Shown: piece after piece, positions 40,082-48,905 of the stretch
Layout of the letters: each line of letters starts with the position of its first letter
Position numbering within the stretch: position 1 is the stretch's first letter
From: JAICMB01 sp035295125
GTDB taxonomy: Bacteria; Acidobacteriota; Terriglobia; Bryobacterales; Bryobacteraceae
Direction of reading: 5' to 3'
Assembly (NCBI GenBank): GCA_035295125.1
Contig: DATGJP010000095.1
Span: 248,001-312,000, forward strand
DNA: 64,000 bases
Program-made: the position numbers and the translations under genes
The notes under the pieces: model-generated
What the model was told of the DNA's origin: nothing
What the model saw: the letters and a program-made list of their open reading frames with translations, nothing else
The model's database searches: none

Positions 40082-43000
40082 GTGTGGATTGTTAAGCTGG
40101 CGCTGCGCCGGCCCTATACATTTGTTGTCATGGCCGTTCTTATGGCCGTGTTGGGCGGCATTGCGATCGTCAGCATGCCGAAGGACATCTTCCCTTTCAT
40201 CAACATCCCCATCATTACCTCGATCTGGTCCTATTCCGGCATTTCGCCCCAGGAGATGTCCGACCGCGTGGTCACTTTCGTCGAGCGGTCGATGACGACG
40301 ACAGTCAACGACATCGAGCACATGGAGTCGACCTCGTACAACGGGGTGGCTATCGTCAAGGTCTTCTTCCATCAGAATGCCAAGGCCGAAATGGCCCTGT
40401 CCCAGACCACGGCGCTTTCGCAAAGCATTCTGCGGCCTTTGCCGCCCGGAATTTTCCCGCCCAACATCGTCAAATATGACGCTTCCAGTGTGCCCATTCT
40501 GCAGCTCAGCATCAGCAGTAAGACGCTGACGGAAGAGCAGGTTTTCGACTATGGCCAGAACTTCATCCGAACGCAGCTTGCCACCGTACAGGGCGCTTCG
40601 GTTCCCCTGCCTTATGGCGGCAAGTTCCGGAACATCATGGTGGACCTCGATCCCGAGAAGATGTACGCCTACCATCTCTCGGCTACCGACGTCTCCAGCG
40701 CCATCAACAACCAGGCGCTGATTCTTCCCGCGGGGCTCACGCGCGTGGGGGGACGCGAGTATTTCGTGCGCATGAATAGCAGCCCCACGACCATTCAGGG
40801 AATGAACGATCTTCCCATCCGCACCGTGAACGGGGCCACCGTTTACATAAAGGACGTGGCCCAGGTCCGCGACGGCTATTCGGTCCAGACCAACATCGTC
40901 CGGACCAACGGGAATCGGGCCGCGCTGCTGACTGTGTTGCGTAACGGCGCAGCGTCAACACTGGACATCGTGAAGGCGGTCAAGGAAGAGATTCCCAAGA
41001 TCATGGTGAGTCTTCCGAAAGACCTCAAGGTCAACGAACTTTTCGATCAGTCGTTGTTTGTTCGGGCAGCGATCGAGGGCGTGCTGCGGGAATCGGTAAT
41101 CGCCGCGGTGCTGACCGGCCTGATGATCCTGTTGTTCCTAGGAAGCTGGCGAAGCACGCTGATCGTCTGCATTTCGATTCCCCTGTCGATGCTGACGTCG
41201 TTGATCGTGCTCAGCCTGCTGGGCGAGACCATCAACGTGATGACTCTCGGCGGGCTGGCACTGGCGGTCGGCATCCTGGTCGACGACGCTACGGTCGAGA
41301 TTGAAAATATCCACCGCAACCTTGGCATGAAGAAATCGATCACGCGCGGCATTCTGGATGGCGCGCAGCAGATTGCGGTGCCGGCGTTCGTTTCCACGTT
41401 AGCCATCTGCATCGTATTTGTGCCTGTTTTGTTGCTCACGGGCGCCGCGAAGTTCCTCTTCACACCGCTGGCGATGGCCGTCGTTTTCGCGATGTTGACG
41501 TCCTACCTGCTGACCCGAACGCTGGTTCCGACCATGGTGCATTACATGCTGCCGCCGGAAGTGGAGTTATACCAGAAAGGCGAGCACGGGCACGCGGCGG
41601 AATCGGAAGGCATCATCTGGCGGATTCACCATGCGTTCAACCGGCAATTCGAACGGATGCGCCATGGCTACCACGGGATGCTGGAGTGGAGCCTCCATCA
41701 CCGCGGCCGGGTATGCGCGGGCTTCGGCATCTTTTACGCAGTATCGCTATTGCTGCTGTTCATCGTTGGGCGAGACTTCTTCCCATACGTCGATTCCGGA
41801 CAGATGCGCATGCACCTGCGCGCTCCGGAAGGCACGCGCATTGAAGAGACGGAGCGGGTGTTCGGCCGCGTTGAGGCGGAGATCCGCCGCCAGATCCCGC
41901 CGAACGAGTTGGACGCAATCATTGACGATATCGGTCTCCCGAATGGCGGCTTCAACCTGGCGTTCGGCGACGTCGCTACGATCGGACCGTCCGACGGCGA
42001 GATCCTGATCTCCCTGAAACCCGACCATCGGCCGACGCAGGAGTACGAGCGCCTGCTCCGCAGGGCGATATCCGCAAAATTCCCCGACGAGACCATCTTT
42101 TTCCAGGCGGCAAACATTACGAACCAGATTCTGAATTTCGGAATCCCGGCGCCGATCGATATTCAGGTGGTGGGTAGAAACGCCGACCAGAACTTCCGCA
42201 TCGCGAAGCAGATCGAGCGGCGCGTAACGGCAGTTCCGGGCGCGGTGGATGTGCACATACGGCAAGAGGTGAACGCGCCGGCAGTAGACGTCGCGGTGGA
42301 TCGGACAAAAGCGGGGCAGGCGGGTCTCACGGAGCGCGATCTCTCGAACAGCATGTTCATTTCGCTGAGCTCCAGCGGCCAGATCTCGCCCAACCAGTGG
42401 CTGAATCCAAACAATGGTGTGAGCTACCAGATCTCGGTCCAGACGCCGCCGTATCGCATCAACAATTTCGACGCACTGCAGCGAACGCCGGTAACTCCCG
42501 CAAGCGGCACATCGACGCAACTTCTGAGCAATTTCGTAACGCTGAAGCGCAACTCGCTGCCGGCCATCATCAACCACTACAACGTGCAGCCCTTGTTCGA
42601 CGTTTACGCAAATGTGGACCGGCGCGACCTGGGCAGCGTCGCATCCGATATTGGAAAGATTCTCGCCGATGTCGATCGAAAAATTCCCGAGGGCACCTTC
42701 ATCCGAATGCGCGGCCAGGTGGAAACCATGCAGTCCTCGTTCTTCCGGCTAGGCATGGGTCTGCTGTTCGCGATTCTGCTGGTTTACCTGCTGATGGTGG
42801 TGAACTTCCAATCCTGGCTCGATCCCTTCATTATTCTGATGGCCATTCCCGGGGCGCTGACCGGAATCGTGTGGATGCTGTTTCTGACGGGCACCAGTCT
42901 GAACGTTCCATCGCTGATGGGCAGCATCATGGCCATCGGCGTGGCGACGGCGAACAGCATTCTGCTGGTGGTGTTTGCGAACGACGAGCGCAAGGAAGGG

Positions 43001-43297
43001 CACGATCAGCTTGGAGCGGCGCTGTCGGCGGGCTTTACCCGTATACGGCCGGTGGTGATGACCGCGCTGGCGATGATTATCGGAATGCTGCCGATGGCCC
43101 TGGCCATGGGAGAAGGCGGAGAGCAGAATGCTCCGCTGGGCCGGGCTGTAATCGGCGGCCTGATCGTAGCTACCTTCTCCACGTTGTTCTTTGTGCCTAT
43201 TATGTACACGTTTCTGAGATCCAAACCGCCGATAGATAAAGACCTGCAGATCGAAGCAGAGTATCACGAGGGCGAACCTGGCGCTGAGCTTTTATAA
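40082..43297 (+). CDS. RND-type efflux pump, inner-membrane subunit
   Basis: The pump has 1071 residues, with a GTG start preceded by TAGGAGGC. Twelve transmembrane helices and two porter domains are indicated: TM1 (FVVMAVLMAVLGGIAIVSMP), TM4 with GLALAVGILVDDATVEIENI (the two Asp of the proton relay), the second half start VCAGFGIFYAVSLLLLFIVG, and TM10-12 near the end (MTALAMIIGMLPMALAMGEG). It exports hydrophobic compounds using proton flow. Its gene overlaps the adaptor gene by one base (TAATG), and both are followed by the outer-membrane factor. The pump class is HAE-1-like; the substrate is unknown. Confidence 0.94.
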   Translation: MWIVKLALRRPYTFVVMAVLMAVLGGIAIVSMPKDIFPFINIPIITSIWSYSGISPQEMSDRVVTFVERSMTTTVNDIEHMESTSYNGVAIVKVFFHQNAKAEMALSQTTALSQSILRPLPPGIFPPNIVKYDASSVPILQLSISSKTLTEEQVFDYGQNFIRTQLATVQGASVPLPYGGKFRNIMVDLDPEKMYAYHLSATDVSSAINNQALILPAGLTRVGGREYFVRMNSSPTTIQGMNDLPIRTVNGATVYIKDVAQVRDGYSVQTNIVRTNGNRAALLTVLRNGAASTLDIVKAVKEEIPKIMVSLPKDLKVNELFDQSLFVRAAIEGVLRESVIAAVLTGLMILLFLGSWRSTLIVCISIPLSMLTSLIVLSLLGETINVMTLGGLALAVGILVDDATVEIENIHRNLGMKKSITRGILDGAQQIAVPAFVSTLAICIVFVPVLLLTGAAKFLFTPLAMAVVFAMLTSYLLTRTLVPTMVHYMLPPEVELYQKGEHGHAAESEGIIWRIHHAFNRQFERMRHGYHGMLEWSLHHRGRVCAGFGIFYAVSLLLLFIVGRDFFPYVDSGQMRMHLRAPEGTRIEETERVFGRVEAEIRRQIPPNELDAIIDDIGLPNGGFNLAFGDVATIGPSDGEILISLKPDHRPTQEYERLLRRAISAKFPDETIFFQAANITNQILNFGIPAPIDIQVVGRNADQNFRIAKQIERRVTAVPGAVDVHIRQEVNAPAVDVAVDRTKAGQAGLTERDLSNSMFISLSSSGQISPNQWLNPNNGVSYQISVQTPPYRINNFDALQRTPVTPASGTSTQLLSNFVTLKRNSLPAIINHYNVQPLFDVYANVDRRDLGSVASDIGKILADVDRKIPEGTFIRMRGQVETMQSSFFRLGMGLLFAILLVYLLMVVNFQSWLDPFIILMAIPGALTGIVWMLFLTGTSLNVPSLMGSIMAIGVATANSILLVVFANDERKEGHDQLGAALSAGFTRIRPVVMTALAMIIGMLPMALAMGEGGEQNAPLGRAVIGGLIVATFSTLFFVPIMYTFLRSKPPIDKDLQIEAEYHEGEPGAELL

Positions 43298-44793
43298 TGC
43301 CGACGATTAACGAACAAGAACTACCGACGGGGAGCGAGAGACGGCTGGCAAGGCCGGACGGCCTTCGTCCCGGGGTGCCACCCCCAACGCCTCGGCGCGG
43401 GCGGGCGATCTGGCTGGTATTGGCGCTGTTGATCATTCTGGCTGCGCTGTTCTTTTATGGCTACCAGCGGCACGTCCAGATTGAACAGGTGGCGCAAGCG
43501 GAGGCCAAAAAAGAACAGGACACGCTGCCGGTGGTGACGGTTGCGAAGGTGCGCAAAGCGGAGCCGGCGAGTGAACTGCTGCTGCCGGGCAACATGATCG
43601 CGCTCACTGAGGCGTACGTTTATGCACGGTCCTCAGGGTATGTGAAGAAGCGGCTGGTCGACATCGGCGACCGGGTGAAGGCGGGGCAGTTGCTAGCGGA
43701 AATCGAGTCGCCCGATCTCGATCAACAGGTGGACCAGGCGCGCGCTTCGGTGGCGCAGGCGGAAAAACAGCTCGAGCAAACCCGTGCCAATCTGGCGAAC
43801 GCGCAGGCGCAGCTCGAACTGGCGCGTGTCACCTGGGACCGCTACAAGGTCCTCGCGGAACATGGCGCCATCGCGCGGCAGGATGCGGACCAGCAGTTTG
43901 CGACCTTCCGCAGCGCCGAGGCCGCGGTGAATTCGGCGCAGGCGAATATCTCGGCTGCCGACCAGAACGTCAAGGCAAACCAGGCGAATCTGCAGCGGAT
44001 GATTACGCTGCAGGCGTTTGAGAAAGTCACCGCGCCTTTTGCGGGCGTAATCACGGCACGGAATTTCGACGTGGGAGCACTGATTGGAGGGTCGGGCGGC
44101 AGCCTCGGATCGTCGCCGACACCATTGGGTGGAACGCAGAACACCGGACAAGTCGGCAACGCGGGCACCTCCGGCTCGGCGGCGCTGGTGTCGGGTGGAA
44201 ACGGTGTGAACGGAGGCGGAGAGCTTTACCGTATGGCGCAAGTCGACACGCTGCGAATTCTGATCAATGTTCCACAGCAATACGCCCCCGACATTCGTGT
44301 GGGACAGGTTGCGAACGTCACGATTCGCGAATTTGCAGGGCACCCGTTTGAAGGCCACGTGACTCGCACATCCAACGCGATCGATGCCAACACCCGTACG
44401 CTGCTCACCGAGGTCCAGGTACCCAATCGCGAGCACAGACTGCTGCCGGGCATGTACGCGGAAGTGAAGCTGATCAGCGATCGCGTGAATCCTCCGGTGA
44501 TGATACCCGGCGAGGCCATTCTGACCGGGGCGAGCGGGCTGCAGGTGGCCATGCTGGAGGACGTGACGGAGCCGGGTTATCCTCCGAATGCCCGTCGCAT
44601 TCACATGCAGAACGTCGAGGTAGGGCGCGATTACGGCCCCGAGCTCGAAATTATAAACGGGCTGCAGGGTTGGGAACACGTAGTGGTGAGCCCCAGCGAT
44701 GCGGTGGAAGAGGGCGCCATCGTCAATCCTTCATCCGCACGTCCGACGCCGCCGCGAAATCGTCCCGCCGCCAAGTCCGGAGGACAGCACTAA
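43297..44793 (+). CDS. RND efflux periplasmic adaptor
   Basis: The protein has 498 residues. A cytoplasmic N-terminus of about 35 residues rich in Pro/Arg precedes a single membrane anchor (AIWLVLALLIILAALFFYGY). The lipoyl half-motifs (YVYARSSGYVKKRLVDIGDR and FEKVTAPFAGVITARNFDVG) flank a long coiled-coil hairpin (VDQARASVAQAEKQLEQTRA ... ). A beta-barrel and membrane-proximal domain follow. An unusual Gly/Ser-rich insertion lies at about 265-310 (GGSGGSLGSSPTPLGGTQNT). The start codon overlaps the pump stop. It links the pump to the outer-membrane channel. Confidence 0.93.
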   Translation: MPTINEQELPTGSERRLARPDGLRPGVPPPTPRRGRAIWLVLALLIILAALFFYGYQRHVQIEQVAQAEAKKEQDTLPVVTVAKVRKAEPASELLLPGNMIALTEAYVYARSSGYVKKRLVDIGDRVKAGQLLAEIESPDLDQQVDQARASVAQAEKQLEQTRANLANAQAQLELARVTWDRYKVLAEHGAIARQDADQQFATFRSAEAAVNSAQANISAADQNVKANQANLQRMITLQAFEKVTAPFAGVITARNFDVGALIGGSGGSLGSSPTPLGGTQNTGQVGNAGTSGSAALVSGGNGVNGGGELYRMAQVDTLRILINVPQQYAPDIRVGQVANVTIREFAGHPFEGHVTRTSNAIDANTRTLLTEVQVPNREHRLLPGMYAEVKLISDRVNPPVMIPGEAILTGASGLQVAMLEDVTEPGYPPNARRIHMQNVEVGRDYGPELEIINGLQGWEHVVVSPSDAVEEGAIVNPSSARPTPPRNRPAAKSGGQH

Positions 44794-44798
44794 GCAGT

Positions 44799-46796
44799 AT
44801 GCTTACGAAGGCTCTGACAGGCTTAGGCCTGTGCCACTTCTTTCTCGGTGCATTCTTTTTGGCGGGACAGACGGCCTCCGACCAGGCGCCCAAGGTGGTC
44901 TGGCCCGATACGAACCACTGGTACGACCGTTTTGCAGGTCCCTACGAGCCGCGAACGGTCCCTCCGCCGTCGTTTGAAAACTCGACCAGGATCGACAGCC
45001 TGATGCGCGCCGGCAAGCTGTACCTGTCGCTGCAGGATGCTATCAACCTGGCGCTGGAGAACAATCTCGACATCGAAGTGCGCCGCTATAACGCCGGTAT
45101 CGCCTCGTCGGACACGCTGCGGGCACAAGGCGGCGCTCTGCTGCGCGGCATCGACCTGACGGTGAACGAATTGCCGCAGGGCGTCGGCGGACCTGCGAGC
45201 CCGCTGATCAATGCCCAGGCGACGGGCGCCACACCGGCAACGGCCATCTCGACGAACCTCATCGAGCAGACCGCGATTGCGATATCGACCACGAATCCGA
45301 TCGTTACTGGAACGACACCGCTTGCCACCGGTCCGGCGATCCCGATTTTCGACCCGGCCGTGGTGGGTCAGCTCAACTGGCAGCACCTGACGACCCCACA
45401 GGTCAACTCTGTCGTCGCGGGGACCGACGCATTGGTGAGCCGGAACTTTGTCGGCAGCCTGGGTTTGAGCAAGGGGTTCGGTGCGGGCACACAGCTTAGC
45501 GCGACGTTCAATTCCAACAACCAGGACACGAATTCGTTCCGCAACACCTACAATCCGTACACCAGCTCCAGCCTGGGTTTTGGCATCACGCAACCGCTGC
45601 TGCGCGGATTCGGACTGAGCGTGAATCGCCGTTTCATTCGGATTGCGAAAAACAACGAGAAGATCTCGGATTTGGCGTTTCAACACCAGGTCATCGAGAC
45701 AGTCGCCGGGGTCATTCGCCTTTACTTCGACCTGGTCAGCCTTATCGACGACGTGGCGGTGAAACAAAAGACGCTGGAACTGGCCCAGCAACTCTACAAC
45801 GACAACAAGCAGAAGGTGGAGCAAGGTACGCTGGCCCCGATTGAGCTGGTGCGCGCACAGGCGCAGGTGGCGGCCAGCCGGCAGGATCTCGCCAACTCGC
45901 AGGGATTCGAGCTGGAGCAGGAGCTCATTATAAAGACCGTTCTCACCAAGCGCGGGACAGCTGATCCCCTGATTCGCGAGGCGCGGATTGTTGCCACGAC
46001 TCCTATCGACATCCCGGCGCAGGAAGAGGTGCGCCCGGTGCAGGATCTGGTGTCGGAAGCTTTCCGAAACCGGCCCGAGATTCAGGAAGCGCAGCTACAG
46101 ATCGCTAACAGCCAAATCAGCCTGCGGGGCTCGCGCAATGGGTTGCTGCCGGAGCTGGATATTGTCGGGGCCGCGCAGAACAGCGGGCTGGGTGGCGCTT
46201 TGAATCCGCTGGCGCCGGCGACGTCGCCGGGAAGCACGGGATTGATTACAAGCAGCAGTCCCACGTTTCTGGGTGGGTTTGGCTCATCGCTGGGGCAGAT
46301 CTTTGCGCGCAACTATCCGACGTATGGGATCGGTTTGCAATTGACGCTGCCCGTGCATAACCGCATCGCGCAGGGCGACTACGTGCGCGACCAGATGCAG
46401 CTTCGGCAGAGCGAAGTGCGGTCGCAGCAGTTGGAGGATCAGGTACGGCTGGATGTGGAAAGCTCTCTGATTGCGCTGCAGCGGACGCGCGGGGCCTACG
46501 ATGCGGCGGTGGAAGCTCGCAAGCTGCAGGAGCAATCGCTGCAGATCGAGATGGAGAAGTATGCGAACGGCGTGTCGACCACGTTTCTTGTCATGCAATA
46601 TCAGAGTCTGCTGGCGCAGGCCCGGTCAACGGAAGTCGCGGCTCGCAGCGTTTACGTGAAGGCCAGGACGGCGCTGGAGCGGTCGGTTGGCGAGACGCTG
46701 CCGAATCACAGTATCTCAATCGATGAAGTTTTTCATGGGAAGATTTCCGCCGCCCCGGCTACACTGCCGGTGTTGGGACCGGGCGGCGGCCGATAA
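44799..46796 (+). CDS. TolC-like outer-membrane efflux factor
   Basis: From the ATG at 44799 the protein has 665 residues; upstream codons belong to the 3' end of the adaptor frame. A signal peptide (LGLCHFFLGAFFLAGQ) is followed by KLYLSLQDAINLALENNLDI, the first TolC motif, and two long helix-hairpin repeats: one with VIRLYFDLVSLIDDVAVKQK and TLAPIELVRAQAQVAASRQD, another with VRLDVESSLIALQRTRGAYD and KYANGVSTTFLVMQYQSLLA. The region 60-250 has an extra Thr/Ala-rich insertion (TGATPATAISTNLIEQ), making it longer than E. coli TolC. It completes the three-gene efflux operon. Confidence 0.92.
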   Translation: MLTKALTGLGLCHFFLGAFFLAGQTASDQAPKVVWPDTNHWYDRFAGPYEPRTVPPPSFENSTRIDSLMRAGKLYLSLQDAINLALENNLDIEVRRYNAGIASSDTLRAQGGALLRGIDLTVNELPQGVGGPASPLINAQATGATPATAISTNLIEQTAIAISTTNPIVTGTTPLATGPAIPIFDPAVVGQLNWQHLTTPQVNSVVAGTDALVSRNFVGSLGLSKGFGAGTQLSATFNSNNQDTNSFRNTYNPYTSSSLGFGITQPLLRGFGLSVNRRFIRIAKNNEKISDLAFQHQVIETVAGVIRLYFDLVSLIDDVAVKQKTLELAQQLYNDNKQKVEQGTLAPIELVRAQAQVAASRQDLANSQGFELEQELIIKTVLTKRGTADPLIREARIVATTPIDIPAQEEVRPVQDLVSEAFRNRPEIQEAQLQIANSQISLRGSRNGLLPELDIVGAAQNSGLGGALNPLAPATSPGSTGLITSSSPTFLGGFGSSLGQIFARNYPTYGIGLQLTLPVHNRIAQGDYVRDQMQLRQSEVRSQQLEDQVRLDVESSLIALQRTRGAYDAAVEARKLQEQSLQIEMEKYANGVSTTFLVMQYQSLLAQARSTEVAARSVYVKARTALERSVGETLPNHSISIDEVFHGKISAAPATLPVLGPGGGR

Positions 46797-46800
46797 GAAA

Positions 46801-46818
46801 GCAGGCGAAACCGGCGCC
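46801..46818. repeat. REP-like half unit, copy F
   Basis: GCAGGCGAAACCGGCGCC directly follows the TolC stop. It matches the first 13 bases of the dispersed unit. Confidence 0.55.
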
Positions 46819-46838
46819 GCCCTTCCACATCCACCCTT

Positions 46839-48581
46839 TTAGCGGTTCTTGGCCAGGTACTCGATCACTGCCGGGTCGCTGTCGTACAGGTACTTCGCGA
46901 TCGGGAGGTATACGTAAAGCGAGGAGCGCTCATCGTGTGCTCGCTGGATCCACAGACGAAGCCTGTCATGATCCCCCAGGGCGGCACAGAGTTGGAGCAG
47001 AAAGGCCGGCTCGACGTAGCGCGTTTTGCGCAACTCCTCGAGGCGGTCTAGAGTTTGTCGAGCCTCCGCGCGTTTGCCCTCGCGAGCGCCCATGGCGGCA
47101 AAAGCCGACATGAATGGCGGCTCCTCGGTGATACCGGGCATCGCGGCCCTCAATTCATCGAGGACGCGGCGGCCAGACTTCAAGTCACCTTTCAAGCAAT
47201 AGGCCGCCATCCGCTCCCATGCGAGGAGCGGATAATTTGGAAATAGCTCGTTACCCTTATCCAGGTGGTGAATAGCGTTGTCAATCTGGTTTGCGCACAG
47301 CAGTTCTTCTCCGATGTCCCAATAGATGACGAGCGACAGCGGATCGAGCGCAAATGCGGCGCGCATTTCCTTCATGGCTTCGTCCAGGCGTCCCTGGGCC
47401 TCGAGCGAGTGGGCGTACCAGTGGCGGACGTAGCCGGAGCCGGGATTGAGCTGCATGGCTCTCTGGAATTCGCGTTGCCCTCCCTCGCGGTCCCGCTCAT
47501 AGTCGAGCTTCACAATGCCCAGCGAGGTGTGGGCCTCGGCGAGGTTGTCGTCCAGGGCGACGGCCTTCTCGGCGGCAGCTTTCGCTTTCGGCATGACCTC
47601 TTTCGGCGCCATGCCGGCGTTCTCGGCCAGGTAAGCGAACGAATCCGCCATTCCGGCATAAGCCAAGGCGAAGTTGGGGTCTTTGTCGATGGCCTTTTGA
47701 TAGCGTTCGATCGCCTTCGTATACGTGTCCGGCCCCTCGTGCTTATTAAAGAAGTAGCGGCCCTCCTGGAACAGTTCGTAGGCGGCGACATCCCTGGTGG
47801 CGGCTCGTTGGGGGACCTCGCCGGCGCGCATCTCGTCGGCAATGGACTGTGAGATCTCCTGCTGCACCGCGAACACGTCGCGCAACTGACGATTAAAGGT
47901 GCGCGACCAGAGATGATACCCGTCGCTCACGCGATTAAGCTGGGCTGTGATGCGTAGCTGGTCGCCCGCCTTGCGAACGCTGCCCTCCAGAACGGCGCTG
48001 ACGTTCAGTTGCTGCCCAATCTGACGGATATCGCTGGCTTTTCCTTTGAACGCGAACGCTGTTGTGCGGGCGACCACGTGTAGATTGGGGACGCGGCTCA
48101 ACGCATCGATGATCTCCTCGGTCAGCCCATCGCTGAAGTAATCCTGGTCCTTTTGAGGGCTGAGATCTAGAAATGGCAGGACGACGATGGAGGAAATCGG
48201 TTCGTTGTGCGCCCTGGCGGCGCGTGTTTTCCACCAGGCGAATCCTGCGACCGCAAGCACGACAAGCGCTCCGAGCGTGTAGATCGCGATTCGGGTAGCC
48301 TGACCCGACGGCGACGGCTGGGGGGGAGCCGGCATGGTAGATACTTCGGGGACGCCCTTCCGGGCTTCACGCCAGGCATCCAGCTCCGATTTGAACGCGT
48401 AAACGGACCCCTGCCGGGCGTGCTGATGCCGGTGAACCGGAAGGCCTTCGTTTTTTTCCCAACCTTGTACGGTTCTGACCTCCCGCCCGAGGTAAGCCGC
48501 AATTTCCTTCCAGGAATCAAGGCGGTCTTCCGCCTCGGAAGGCCGCGGACGAAGCGGTATCGGCCTAGGTAAATCAGACAT
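46839..48581 (-). CDS. HTH-transmembrane-TPR protein (CadC-like architecture)
   Basis: The protein has 580 residues. Residues 20-75 hold a DNA-binding-like segment found in Acidobacteria sensors (DSWKEIAAYLGREVRTVQGW, NEGLPVHRHQH, SVYAFKSELDAWREA), similar to excisionase/MerR HTH domains. One membrane helix follows (IAIYTLGALVVLAVAGFAWW, about 97-116). Outside it is an adenylate-cyclase-associated/FlgO-like domain (ISSIVVLPFLDLSPQKDQDY, FSDGLTEEIIDALSRV, SAVLEGSVRKAGDQLRITAQ) and about five TPR repeats up to the end. The design suggests a membrane-anchored transcription regulator sensing periplasmic signals. Target genes are not known. Confidence 0.87.
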   Translation of the reverse strand: MSDLPRPIPLRPRPSEAEDRLDSWKEIAAYLGREVRTVQGWEKNEGLPVHRHQHARQGSVYAFKSELDAWREARKGVPEVSTMPAPPQPSPSGQATRIAIYTLGALVVLAVAGFAWWKTRAARAHNEPISSIVVLPFLDLSPQKDQDYFSDGLTEEIIDALSRVPNLHVVARTTAFAFKGKASDIRQIGQQLNVSAVLEGSVRKAGDQLRITAQLNRVSDGYHLWSRTFNRQLRDVFAVQQEISQSIADEMRAGEVPQRAATRDVAAYELFQEGRYFFNKHEGPDTYTKAIERYQKAIDKDPNFALAYAGMADSFAYLAENAGMAPKEVMPKAKAAAEKAVALDDNLAEAHTSLGIVKLDYERDREGGQREFQRAMQLNPGSGYVRHWYAHSLEAQGRLDEAMKEMRAAFALDPLSLVIYWDIGEELLCANQIDNAIHHLDKGNELFPNYPLLAWERMAAYCLKGDLKSGRRVLDELRAAMPGITEEPPFMSAFAAMGAREGKRAEARQTLDRLEELRKTRYVEPAFLLQLCAALGDHDRLRLWIQRAHDERSSLYVYLPIAKYLYDSDPAVIEYLAKNR

Positions 48582-48905
48582 CGGATTCTGAGTGGCCAGT
48601 ATACCGCAACCGCACGAAAAAGAGCGAAATTAACGACTTGCGTGTGGTTTCGCTTGCCTTGGCGGTCCACGTCGCCGAGAATCGTCTCCATGACATATCG
48701 CGGCGCCGCATGCTGGCTTGAGAACTTACGCGGTTGGGGTATTGCACGGCCTCTGATTCTTTGCACCCCAATAGGAAATCGCAGGATTTGTAAGGGTGGA
48801 GCAGGCCTTCAGCCGGTCGCTATGGACGGGCAGCCCCCGAAGGTGGTTGAAAGAAAGGCGGAGCAGGCGGTTCCGTGTGCCGTTGGAGATGCCATCCGGA
48901 GGAGC
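48582..48905. repeat. Intergenic stretch with repeat mosaic, copy G
   Basis: The first half (48582-48790) has no recognised feature. GGGTGGAGCAGGCCTTCAGCC (split as GGTGGAGCAGG and CCTTCAGCC, 48797-48816) and GAGCAGGCGGTTCCGTGTGC with GTTGGAG (48861-48888) are dispersed units also found at 31.2, 33.8 and 39.2 kb. Confidence 0.5.
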
